Below, piece by piece: positions 24,084 through 32,000 of a stretch of 35,917 bases of DNA. Below the pieces are notes generated by a model. The model was not told where the DNA came from. It saw nothing but the letters and a program-made list of their open reading frames with translations, and did not search any database. Made by a program: the position numbers and the translations under genes. Origin of the DNA: a virus; the IMG/VR virus record IMGVR_UViG_3300009183_000203, positions 1-35,917 of that record; one strand, 5' to 3'. Positions within the stretch are counted from its first letter, which is position 1. The number at the start of each line of letters is the position of its first letter.

Positions 24084-25453
24084 TAATTATCTGCTTTCGG
24101 TGTTAGTACACGACTCAGCGGTTGACGCTCATTATGCGTCACGCCGTCAGCGTCTGTGTAAGTGTTAGTATTATTTACATAACTACCACGTTGTGTTTTA
24201 TTATCTGTGCCTGGAGTTAATGAAGTTCTTACACTATCTTCTACACGAGCCCAATGACGTCCACTATAACGAAATAAACGATTTGGTAAGTAATCCAAAC
24301 GCAAGAAATATTCCCCCTCGGTTGGATTGGCAGGAAATGCAACACCGGCACCAGTGGCTAAACCATTTGGAGCAACACCATCGCCAGTTAAATAACCAGA
24401 CACCTTGCGTAATGGACTTGACACACCTGAATCCGCGGTAGGACTAGTATTGCCGGAGTTGATACTGGCATTGTCAGCAGTGATGGGAGCACCGATTGGA
24501 TCACTGCCACGTGCAGTGGTCGGCAAAGTAAAAATTGGACTGGTATCGTAACCACTTTTGGGTACGTCGATCTCGGCCTGAGTAATAATACTTTGATTGA
24601 TATCCAAGAATGTGTTGTAGGTACTTAAAATTTGTCCCACTGGAGTATCTGTGGTATCGCTGGCTGCAATATTATCCAAGATATCTTTGTACTCTTGACT
24701 GTCTACCAGCGGGTTAAGTTTAACTCTCCACAGGTGTGGCCACCAAGTGGGACTGAATCCTTCGCTTGCAAAACTGGCATCACCAACCACATAGTAACGT
24801 TTTAATGCCGCAGGCAAATCTCCGTCTAAGGCATCGTAATCTTTTAGGTGTTGTAGCTCTAGCACATCGCCGGCTATGAGCTTACGACCAATCTGATCAA
24901 CCATGTCACGCAAATGAAACACCATGAAGATTGTACCAGTTTGCAGGAACAGGCCAAATTGGCTTAGATCAAAGTCTTGATCAGCACGTTGATAGATACC
25001 ACGCATTTTATAAACATCACGATCATACTTGCGATCACGATTTTCTAACCACAGCAAGTCTTGTATGTTTTGTTCACTTTGGTTAGCGTAACTGGGTTTG
25101 GTAGCATCCGGGCCAAAGCCAACAGTTGTTCCGCTGGCCACAGCAGATGTGGTCACTGTGTTTAATGTTACTGTGGTTGCGGTTTTGCTGGCTACCTGTG
25201 CTCCAGCAGGAATGCCAGGCCCAAATGCAAAATCTTTGACATTAATTCCAGTAGTATTGGAAAAACTCAAATCAAAATCTTCAGATGCTTGTGCGGCGCT
25301 GGTGGCTTTGTTGGTGCCCTGGGTATTTACGCCCAGGTATTTGTTGACCAGGATACCCGTACCACCAATGGTAAACATTTCGGATATGCGTCTATCCATG
25401 AACTTGTAATCATTTGAGTGTTTACCATCTTGCCAAAGGCTTAAACGTGGCAT
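24083..25453 (-). CDS. Neck-associated virion structural protein of T4-like aquatic phages (456 aa)
   Basis: It begins 'MPRLSLWQDGKHSNDYKFMD' and 'RRISEMFTIGGTGILVNKYL', and continues with 'QNIQDLLWLENRDRKYDRDV', 'FDLSQFGLFLQTGTIFMVFH', 'GDVLELQHLKDYDAL', 'AALKRYYVVGDASFASEGFS' and 'WWPHLWRVKLNPLVDSQEYK'. I recognise this as a virion structural protein found beside neck genes in cyanophages and relatives. Its position between gp13 and gp15 and its 'FG...GD.....L' layout recall neck protein gp14, but I cannot confirm that it is gp14. Residues about 48-115 are an inserted beta domain ('SFSNTTGINVKDFAFGPGIP' to 'GTTVGFGP'). The C-terminal ~170 residues are low-complexity with Pro/Thr/Asn. The start has AGGA 7 bases upstream and a late promoter 22 bases upstream, both on the - strand. 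Confidence 0.72.
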   Translation of the reverse strand: MPRLSLWQDGKHSNDYKFMDRRISEMFTIGGTGILVNKYLGVNTQGTNKATSAAQASEDFDLSFSNTTGINVKDFAFGPGIPAGAQVASKTATTVTLNTVTTSAVASGTTVGFGPDATKPSYANQSEQNIQDLLWLENRDRKYDRDVYKMRGIYQRADQDFDLSQFGLFLQTGTIFMVFHLRDMVDQIGRKLIAGDVLELQHLKDYDALDGDLPAALKRYYVVGDASFASEGFSPTWWPHLWRVKLNPLVDSQEYKDILDNIAASDTTDTPVGQILSTYNTFLDINQSIITQAEIDVPKSGYDTSPIFTLPTTARGSDPIGAPITADNASINSGNTSPTADSGVSSPLRKVSGYLTGDGVAPNGLATGAGVAFPANPTEGEYFLRLDYLPNRLFRYSGRHWARVEDSVRTSLTPGTDNKTQRGSYVNNTNTYTDADGVTHNERQPLSRVLTPKADN

Positions 25454-25474
25454 ATAGAATCCTGTTAATTGTAG

Positions 25475-25482
25475 TATTTATC
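25475..25482 (-). promoter_or_regulatory. T4-type late promoter element GATAAATA (minus strand)
   Basis: Read on the - strand the sequence is GATAAATACTAC, ending 21 bases before ATG 25453. It is the only late element found for the three-gene minus operon (structural protein, gp15, Nudix). It lies five bases from the -35 box of the divergent sigma70-like promoter. Confidence 0.75.
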
Positions 25483-25487
25483 GTGGC

Positions 25488-25516
25488 TTGACCCATAAAT
25501 CCTTTTAATGTATAAT
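25488..25516 (+). promoter_or_regulatory. Sigma70-type promoter (TTGACC-17-TATAAT)
   Basis: The -35 box TTGACC (25488-25493), a 17-bp spacer and the perfect -10 box TATAAT (25511-25516) make a near-consensus host-type promoter. The expected transcription start, seven bases after the -10 box, is 25523, which is the A of the ATG chosen for the next gene. Confidence 0.85.
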
Positions 25517-25522
25517 GTTGTT

Positions 25523-25774
25523 ATGGACCCGGATATCAAGTATCGTTTGGACCAGGCTTTTTTCACTATAGTTAAATTGCCCGGACATCAAAGCACAGAT
25601 TTGAAAAAGATCTGGAAGAATTGCCATGATATACAGCGTGAAATAAGTAAAGAAGAAATTAACTGTCGCAAAGTAGGAAAAAATACTGTACAATACAAAG
25701 AACTTAATGATAAATTATTAGAAACATTGACAACACTGGAACAGTATATTGTTTTAGCCACACTATTAAACTAA
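25523..25774 (+). CDS. Unknown small charged protein (83 aa), probably leaderless mRNA
   Basis: I do not recognise the family. From ATG 25523 the protein begins 'MDPDIKYRLDQAFFTIVKLP', contains 'DLKKIWKNCHDIQREISKEE', and ends 'LLETLTTLEQYIVLATLLN'. It is largely alpha-helical by composition, Lys/Glu-rich, with two cysteines and no membrane segment. The upstream in-frame ATG at 25508 is rejected because it lies between the -35 and -10 boxes, upstream of the predicted transcript start. No Shine-Dalgarno precedes 25523, so translation would start on a leaderless message. It has a sigma70 promoter instead of a late promoter, suggesting expression early in infection, perhaps as a small regulatory or host-interacting protein. 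The gene ends 9 bases before the next start. Confidence 0.65.
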   Translation: MDPDIKYRLDQAFFTIVKLPGHQSTDLKKIWKNCHDIQREISKEEINCRKVGKNTVQYKELNDKLLETLTTLEQYIVLATLLN

Positions 25775-25783
25775 GGATTCACT

Positions 25784-26965
25784 ATGGCAAATATCAAAAT
25801 CAACGGTAAAACAAGCAAGACTAAAAAAGCAGCACCCAGAAACAGTTTATTACTTGATGAAAAGTACATAGGCGAAGAACCCAAGTGGGACACTGAACGT
25901 GCCAAGGCCATGTCGTTCGAAGAATTTGACCACTTCATGCGTAAGAGCTTGACCTATTACAATTATTTCTATACTCAAAAGGATTTAAAAAAGCACGTGG
26001 TTGCCTGGATGAAAGTGGTCAAGGACTTCGATGCCGATGAAATCCGAGCATTCGAACGTGCCAGCGACCGTACAGTAAGCATGACCACTTGCGGACTCAT
26101 CATGGCACATCGCCAAGGCATGCCTTTACAGGAACGACACATCGAGTTCATTGATGCCAACATACTTGAAAGCATCAACAGTAAAAGTGCAGAAGAAGTT
26201 GTTGAAGTTGTGGTAGAAGAAAAACCCCGAGCCCATGTTCCTACCATCCAGGACAGACTAAACGAAAAAACAGCCGACACCATCGGCGAACTAGAAGGAC
26301 ACTATGATGAATTTATTGCAAATCCCAAGTATCAGTTCAAGCCTTATGATTATCTTGTGGCCAACAATGTCCCTCAAAGTCAGTTAAGCAAGTACGAAGC
26401 AGTATATCAAGCCAGGTTCGATGAACTTAAACTGGCATTTGAACGAGCCGACGAACAGCTACAAGAAGGATACAGCCATTATAAAACCGCAGACTTCAAA
26501 CGTATATTTGCTTTTATTGATCAAATCCTAAACGACATTATTCAATATCGCGGAGTTAAAAAAGCCACCAAGAAGGTACGTGCTCCTAAATCGGTAAGCA
26601 AAGAAAAAGTAGTCAGCAAGCTCAAGTATGCCCGAGAAGACAAGGTCATGCGACTGATCAGCGTCAATCCCGCAGACATCATTGGCGCACAAGAGCTATG
26701 GGTTTATAATACCAAAACACGCAAGCTGGGCAAGTACATAGCTGACAGTTTAAAAGGACCCTTAAACGTCAAAGGAACCGGCATTATTGGCTACGATGAA
26801 CACAGATCTACGTCAAAAACACTACGTAAACCCGAGGAAAAGCTCAAGGAGTTTGCTCGTGCTACCAAAGTGGAGTTGCGTAAGTTCTTGGACAATATCA
26901 AAGCCACAGAAACCAAGCTCAACGGACGCATCAATCTAGAAACCATCTTACTTCGTGTACAGTAA
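25784..26965 (+). CDS. Conserved-type hypothetical protein (393 aa), Lys/Glu-rich
   Basis: AAGGA at 25773-25777 precedes ATG 25784. I do not recognise a named family. Residues 1-20 are a basic tail ('KINGKTSKTKKAAPR'). Residues about 25-135 are alpha-helical with aromatic pairs ('SFEEFDHFMRKSLTYYNYFY', 'DLKKHVVAWMKVV'). About 136-160 is an acidic Val/Glu linker ('EEVVEVVVEEKPR'). Residues about 170-270 are again helical ('YEAVYQARFDELKLAFERAD'). About 270-285 is a Lys-rich linker ('GVKKATKKVRAPKSVSKEKV'). The C-terminal ~105 residues form a compact basic domain ('LISVNPADIIGAQELWVYNT', 'KGTGIIGYDEHRSTSKTLRK') of a kind that might bind nucleic acid. It could be a regulatory, scaffold or packaging accessory protein; none of these is supported by a motif. 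Confidence 0.75.
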   Translation: MANIKINGKTSKTKKAAPRNSLLLDEKYIGEEPKWDTERAKAMSFEEFDHFMRKSLTYYNYFYTQKDLKKHVVAWMKVVKDFDADEIRAFERASDRTVSMTTCGLIMAHRQGMPLQERHIEFIDANILESINSKSAEEVVEVVVEEKPRAHVPTIQDRLNEKTADTIGELEGHYDEFIANPKYQFKPYDYLVANNVPQSQLSKYEAVYQARFDELKLAFERADEQLQEGYSHYKTADFKRIFAFIDQILNDIIQYRGVKKATKKVRAPKSVSKEKVVSKLKYAREDKVMRLISVNPADIIGAQELWVYNTKTRKLGKYIADSLKGPLNVKGTGIIGYDEHRSTSKTLRKPEEKLKEFARATKVELRKFLDNIKATETKLNGRINLETILLRVQ

Positions 26966-26971
26966 TAAATA
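26964..26971 (+). promoter_or_regulatory. T4-type late promoter element AATAAATA
   Basis: AATAAATA followed by CTG overlaps the stop of the 393-aa gene. Expected start is near 26977. GGAG at 26981-26984 then serves ATG 26991, so gp13 has its own late promoter. Confidence 0.75.
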
Positions 26972-26990
26972 CTGTATAACGGAGTAATCA

Positions 26991-27947
26991 ATGGCCACAC
27001 CATTTGCAGGTAACGTAACAGCTGAAGCTGGATACGACGCTAAGAACAACATAGATACAGCCAGCCTGTTCAACGCCAACACAGGTACACAGTCCGGCGC
27101 ACACATAGCTTTTCCAGGAAGTGCCACTGTAAGTCAAAGCGGCGTCACAGATCCTAACTGGGAATACGGCAGCACCACCAACAGTCTACGAGCCGCAATC
27201 ACTGATTATGTTCGTATGCGTCTAGGCGATGGCATTGTTGATGTTGAGCTAGACAAAGAACACTATGAAATGGGCATTACACAGGCCTTGATCAAGTATC
27301 GTCAAAAAGCACAGAATAGCGTAGAAGAAAGTTACTGTCATTTACAGTTGATGCCTGAAACGCAGGAATATATTTTACCTAAAGAAGTACAAACAGTCCG
27401 TGCTGTTTATCGTCGTGGTATCGGCAGCGTGACAGGTACAACTGCTAGCCAATTTGAACCGTTTGCGTCCGGATACTTGAACACATACATGCTGGTAGCA
27501 GGTCGTGTGGGAGGACTAACAAGTTACGAGCTATTTGTAGACTATCAAAAATTGGCCATGAAGATGTTTGGTGGCTTTATGAATTACACATTCAATCCCA
27601 CAACTAAAAAATTAACAGTGGTTCGTAAAATGCCGTTCCAGGGTGTTAATCCCCCAATAGATCAACAAGAAAGTGTACTGCTTTGGATGTACAATACCAA
27701 ACCAGACCAAATGATTCTCAATGACACCTATGCTTTTCCTTGGATTCAAGAGTACGCCTATAGCTTCTGCAAGCGTATTTTGGGAGAAGCACGTAGCAAG
27801 TTCAGCCAAATTGCCGGACCACAAGGTGGAGCAAGTCTAAATGGCGATGCTCTCAAACAAGAAGCCTTGGCCGAAATGGAAAAACTAGAAGAAGAATTAA
27901 AAACCTACGTAGATGGAAGTCAGCCACTAACCTGGGTAACCGGCTAA
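26991..27947 (+). CDS. gp13: Neck protein, gp13-like (318 aa)
   Basis: T4 gp13 (309 aa) builds the neck ring that closes the filled head and accepts the tail. The length here is close. After a Gly/Ala/Asn-rich N-terminal ~60 residues, the conserved core starts at 'LRAAITDYVRMRLGDGIVDV' (about 65-85) and 'HYEMGITQALIKYRQKAQNS'. 'YILPKEVQTVRAVYRRGIGS' lies around 125-145, 'YELFVDYQKLAMKMFGG' around 180-197, 'FPWIQEYAYSFCKRILGEAR' and 'KFSQIAGPQGGASLNGDALK' around 250-290. It ends with an acidic coiled helix and 'SQPLTWVTG'. These follow the neck-protein pattern of aquatic T4-like phages. It is driven by the late promoter at 26964 and is followed immediately by the sigma70-type promoter of the dNMP kinase. 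It is separated from gp15, which lies on the other strand. Confidence 0.85.
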   Translation: MATPFAGNVTAEAGYDAKNNIDTASLFNANTGTQSGAHIAFPGSATVSQSGVTDPNWEYGSTTNSLRAAITDYVRMRLGDGIVDVELDKEHYEMGITQALIKYRQKAQNSVEESYCHLQLMPETQEYILPKEVQTVRAVYRRGIGSVTGTTASQFEPFASGYLNTYMLVAGRVGGLTSYELFVDYQKLAMKMFGGFMNYTFNPTTKKLTVVRKMPFQGVNPPIDQQESVLLWMYNTKPDQMILNDTYAFPWIQEYAYSFCKRILGEARSKFSQIAGPQGGASLNGDALKQEALAEMEKLEEELKTYVDGSQPLTWVTG

Positions 27948-27948
27948 C

Positions 27949-27978
27949 TTGACACACTACGACGAAACATGTTACAAT
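27949..27978 (+). promoter_or_regulatory. Sigma70-type promoter (TTGACA-18-TACAAT)
   Basis: A perfect -35 box TTGACA (27949-27954), an 18-bp spacer and TACAAT (27973-27978) predict transcription from about 27985. This leaves an 18-base leader containing GGAG (27992-27995) before ATG 28003. It starts two bases after the gp13 stop. Confidence 0.85.
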
Positions 27979-28002
27979 GCTCCTATAACACGGAGCATTT
28001 TT

Positions 28003-28644
28003 ATGATCATCGGCGTATGTGGGTTTATTGGTAGCGGTAAAGATACCATTGCTGACTATTTGGTTGGGTTTCACGGCTATCGTAGAGACAGCTTTGCTGG
28101 CACACTCAAAGATGCTGTGGCGGCTGTGTTTGGATGGGACCGAGAGCTATTAGAAGGTCGTACTCCAGAAGCTAGAGCCTGGAGAGAACAGGTGGATGCC
28201 TGGTGGGCAAAGCGTTTAAATATGCCAAATCTTACCCCACGTTGGGTGTTGCAATACTGGGGTACTGAGGTATGTCGTCGAGCATTCCATGATGATATCT
28301 GGATTGCTGCACTAGAAGCACGTCTAAGCCGTCGTAGCGACAATACTGTCATCAGTGATGTGCGATTCCCTAATGAAATACAAAGCATACGCAACGCCGG
28401 CGGTAAAATTGTCTGGGTCAAACGCGGTATATTGCCATACTGGTATGATTCAGCAGTGGCAGCCAATCAACAGGTGCAAAGTGCTGTGGCATACTTACTG
28501 GCACAAGGTGTTCACATCAGTGAAACTGCCTGGGTAGGTACTCGATTTGATTATGAAATTGACAACAACGGCACCATTGATGAGTTGTACACAAACATTA
28601 AAAATCTGGTACTAGCGGAGCCTGCCGCCACGGCATCTGACTAA
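28003..28644 (+). CDS. gp1: Deoxynucleoside monophosphate kinase, T4 gp1-like (213 aa)
   Basis: The enzyme phosphorylates dNMPs to dNDPs with ATP in the cytoplasm, feeding phage DNA synthesis. The P-loop is G7-FIGSG-K13-D14-T15 right after a hydrophobic first strand ('MIIGVCGFIG'). 'FAGTLKDAVAAVFGWDRELL' is the lid-side helix pair, 'PRWVLQYWGTEVCRRAFHDD' and 'VISDVRFPNEIQSIRNAGGK' are the family hallmarks, and 'DYEIDNNGTIDELY' is the usual C-terminal strand. The start is ATG 28003 with GGAG 8 bases upstream; a longer frame from TTG 27949 would begin on the -35 box and add 18 unrelated residues. The 3' end overlaps the convergent HNH gene by 47 bases. Its sigma70-type promoter suggests expression independent of the late genes around it. 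Confidence 0.92.
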   Translation: MIIGVCGFIGSGKDTIADYLVGFHGYRRDSFAGTLKDAVAAVFGWDRELLEGRTPEARAWREQVDAWWAKRLNMPNLTPRWVLQYWGTEVCRRAFHDDIWIAALEARLSRRSDNTVISDVRFPNEIQSIRNAGGKIVWVKRGILPYWYDSAVAANQQVQSAVAYLLAQGVHISETAWVGTRFDYEIDNNGTIDELYTNIKNLVLAEPAATASD

Positions 28645-28945
28645 CGGCTAATTCAATGGTGCAATTGGCACACACAGTTTTCAAATTGAACGTGTTGGTA
28701 TTTTTTAAATTGCCATCCACATGATACACAAACAACTGTTTTATATGTTTGGCTTTGAAGTTGCATAGTTCGCAACGTTCTTTTTTCTTATAACCACTCT
28801 GGGCCCAAGCTGGCGGTTTGGGTTTTAATTTTTTCCCTATACGTAAACAAGCGTCGCATTGCCGACGATAGTAGGTGTGTTCACCACGATAGCAATTGAT
28901 AGCTACGGGTCTGGCATTACAAGTCGGGCATAACGGTCTGGTCAT
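28598..28945 (-). CDS. HNH-type zinc-ribbon protein, putative endonuclease (115 aa)
   Basis: Four CxxC pairs are visible: C6/C9 and C30/C33 form one likely zinc ribbon; C58/C61 and C92/C95 form a second that brackets 'FVYHVDGNLKNTNTFNLKTV' (72-91), an HNH-like beta-beta-alpha core with H75, D77, N79 and N87. The stretch 'YYRRQCDACLRIGKKLKPKP' supplies a basic DNA-contact segment. Small HNH proteins of this form are frequent in aquatic T4-like phages and may be free-standing nucleases or packaging-linked enzymes; the role here is not proven. It is on the strand opposite to its neighbours and its 3' end overlaps the end of the dNMP kinase gene by 47 bases. Upstream on the - strand lies TTAAATAC, only a weak match to the late promoter. 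Confidence 0.8.
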   Translation of the reverse strand: MTRPLCPTCNARPVAINCYRGEHTYYRRQCDACLRIGKKLKPKPPAWAQSGYKKKERCELCNFKAKHIKQLFVYHVDGNLKNTNTFNLKTVCANCTIELAVSQMPWRQAPLVPDF

Positions 28946-28985
28946 ACTGTATTTAACCGCAAACGCATTAACAAACCTTAAATAA

Positions 28986-29001
28986 GGGCACCATTGTGCC
29001 C
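28986..29001. repeat. Short perfect hairpin between HNH gene and gp18
   Basis: GGGCAC (28986-28991), loop CATT, GTGCCC (28996-29001). On the + strand it is followed by AAAAAA, not T's, and on the - strand only by TTATTTAA. It is upstream of both flanking genes, so it is not a convincing terminator for either. It may mark an RNA-processing or old boundary site. Confidence 0.5.
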
Positions 29002-29018
29002 AAAAAATGCCACTTCGT

Positions 29019-29026
29019 AATAAATA
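29019..29026 (+). promoter_or_regulatory. T4-type late promoter element AATAAATA
   Basis: AATAAATA lies 31 bases before ATG 29058; AAAGGA at 29044-29049 is the ribosome-binding site. This drives the sheath gene, the most abundant late tail product. Confidence 0.75.
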
Positions 29027-29057
29027 ACTTTAACATGATATATAAAGGATTATAACC

Positions 29058-32000
29058 ATGGCACTAGTTTCCCCAGGAATTCAAATTTCCATTAACGATC
29101 AGAGTCAATACGTATCTAACGCAGTTGGATCAGTACCACTAGTGGTATTAGCAACAGCACAAGATAAGACTTATAACGGTGCAATAGCATCGGGTACATC
29201 TGCAGCCAATGCAGGCAAATTGCAGAGCTTTACCAGTCAGCGTGACTTGGTGACAGCAATGGGCACACCCACATTCCGACTAAGTTCTGCGGGTACACCA
29301 ATACACGCTGGCGAACTAAACGAATACGGATTAATGACAGCTTATAGTGCCTTGGGCCTAGGCAATCAGTTATATGCTATTCGTGCCGACATTGACCTGG
29401 ATCAATTGGTCGGTACCAGTGTGCGTCCAAGCAACACACCTGCTGATGGAACATACTGGTTAGACTCAGTTAATACAGAATGGGGTATTTACAGTTTGAA
29501 TCGCACTGATGTCGATTTTGACCACGTTACTCCTTTAGTGATCACAGATTCTACTCAAGTTGAAAACGACAATGCTTTTGCTTACAATGTACCAAAACCC
29601 AAACAATCTGTTGGTGCAATTGGTACCTACGCCATTGTAGCAGTAGACACCGATGGTACAAACCCTAATGTATTGCGTCTATGGAAAAAGACTGGAACCG
29701 ATTCAGTTGCTACAGGAACTGGTGGACCCGGATCAAATGTCTGGGTACAAGTAGGATCTACTGCTTGGCAGTTGTCAACACCGGCTGTAACCGGCACTAT
29801 TGCTACCCCGGGCGTTACAATCGGACAAACATTGGTTCTTAACGGAAGCACCGTTACTGCAACAGGTATAACATCTACCACCTTGGCCAGCGATATTAAT
29901 ACAGCGGCTATCACAGGTGTTAAAGCGGCTGCAGTTGGCGGTAAACTTACATTATTCTGTACAAGTGCTGCCACTAGCGGCAGAGTCACAGTGGCCAGCG
30001 GAACAATGAACGTAAGTACAGTACTGGGAATTACTCCTGGTACTTATTTTGCACCATACTTGTTCTACGGTGATTATGCTGAAACTCCCAGTGGTGGTTG
30101 GTTTACCACAGACTCCCAACCACGTCCAACCGGCAGTATCTGGTGGAAATTGGGATCTACCGGCGCTGGTCTAAATCCTATAATGAAAAAATACAGTTCA
30201 GCCACAGGTACTTTCCAAGCATTAAATGTGCCAGCGTTTTTAAACACCGACAATGCTGTTTATGGTCTTGATCCTATAGGCGGTGGCGTAAACATTGCCG
30301 AAGGTCAAACCATTGTAACTTATAGTGTAAATGATACCACCAGCAACGGTCTAAGATTTTACAATCACAGAGCTCGTAATGCCTACGAACCCAACGGAGA
30401 ATCGGTTGCCTTTACAGGAACTCCTACAGCATTTACCGCAGGTAACAGCTTCAGTATTGACTACACCACACCTGGCGTTGAAGAAGTTGGTGCACCTATA
30501 ACAATCACCTTATCAGGCACAACAACTGCTTCATTTGTGACTGACATTTTATCTGCCAACATTCCTTATGTGACAGCCAGCCTTGAAAGCAACGGCACAA
30601 TTAAAATTACTCATCAAACTGGTGGTCAATTGATACTGTTAGATGTTAGTGGAACTCCATTGACTGCTGCTGGATTTGCAGCAGATGCAGATGGAGAAGC
30701 TACAAAAGGGTCTGGATATATACAAAATACCGTGACCGGCGCTTTTGTAATTTCTGCGTTCAATAATTTGACACATGAAAGTCAACTTGAAATAACCGAT
30801 TCAGCTCCATATGCTGCTCCAGCCAATGGCACATACTGGTATTACAGTAGTGCTGCTGATGTTGACATCATGATCAACAACAATGGTTGGAAAGGCTATC
30901 AAAACGTAAGCAGTGACAGTCGTGGTTACAACCTGGGCAACACAGATCCAGCCGGCGTTATTGTTACTGCCACAGAACCACTCACACAAAGCGATGCCAG
31001 TGCATTGGTAGCAGGCGATTTGTGGTTAGATACTAGTGATCTAATTAATTATCCTAAACTATATCGCTACACAGGCACAGCCTGGGCTGCTATTAACACA
31101 TCAGATCAAACAACCAGCAATGGTATTGTGTTTGCTGATGCACGTTGGGACACAGATGGCACCAAAGATCCGATCGTTGATGATTTGCCAGCAATCACCA
31201 GTTTGTTAACCAGTAACTATCTTGATCTAGATGCTCCAGACTATCGCTTATATCCGCGTGGCGCACTATTGTTTAACACACGTCGCTCAGGCTACAATGT
31301 CAAACAGTACAGATCAAACTACTACAATGATGTAAGTTTCCCAGATGTTGGTGCTAACAGTATTGGCTTACCAACCAGTTTGCCAGCAGAAGCTGGTGCA
31401 TGGGTTAGCTCCAGTGGATTGAACACAGATGGATCAATGAAAGCTGGTACAGCTGCACAACGAGCCATTGTTGTTGCTGCTATGTCTAGTGCTATTGACA
31501 GCAATTTAGAAGTTCGCGAAGACCTGTATCAATTTAACTTGTTGGTAGCTCCTGGTTACCCAGAGTTGATTGACAATTTAGTAACATTGAACTCAGATCG
31601 TGGCGACACAGGTTTTGTTATTGGCGACACACCAATGACATTGGCTGCTACAAGCACAGCAATTAATAATTGGAACAGCAACACAGACGGTAATGGTCTA
31701 GCAACAGCAAGTCCATACCTGGCTGTTTACTATCCAAGCGGTGTAACAACCGACTTGACTGGTAACACCGTAGCAGTTCCTGCAAGTTATTCAGTGTTAC
31801 GCACATTCTTGTACAGTGACAACGTCAGCTATCCTTGGTTTGCTCCAGCTGGAACACATCGTGGTCTAGTAAGCAACATTCAAGATGTTGGTTATGTTGA
31901 TGCCAACACAGGCGCATGGACTCACAACTCAATTGGACAAGGTCTACGTGACAGTTTGTATACCATGAACATCAACCCAATCACACAGTTACCAGGAGTT

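Noticed and set aside
25494-25501. CATAAATC as a twelfth late promoter
   Set aside because: It lacks the invariant final A and lies in the spacer of the sigma70-type promoter.
25508-25522. ATG 25508 as start of the small + strand gene
   Set aside because: It lies between the -35 and -10 boxes of the promoter at 25488-25516, so it would not be in the main transcript.
27949-28002. TTG start of a longer dNMP kinase frame (18 extra residues)
   Set aside because: The TTG is the first half of a perfect -35 box and lies upstream of the predicted transcript start; ATG 28003 has GGAG and begins with the conserved strand before the P-loop.
28947-28956. TTAAATAC upstream of the HNH gene as a late promoter
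   Set aside because: It lacks the invariant ATAAATA core, so the match is too weak to call.
28986-29007. Hairpin GGGCAC/GTGCCC as a terminator
   Set aside because: It is followed by A's on the + strand and by no clear T-run on the - strand, and it lies upstream of both flanking genes.
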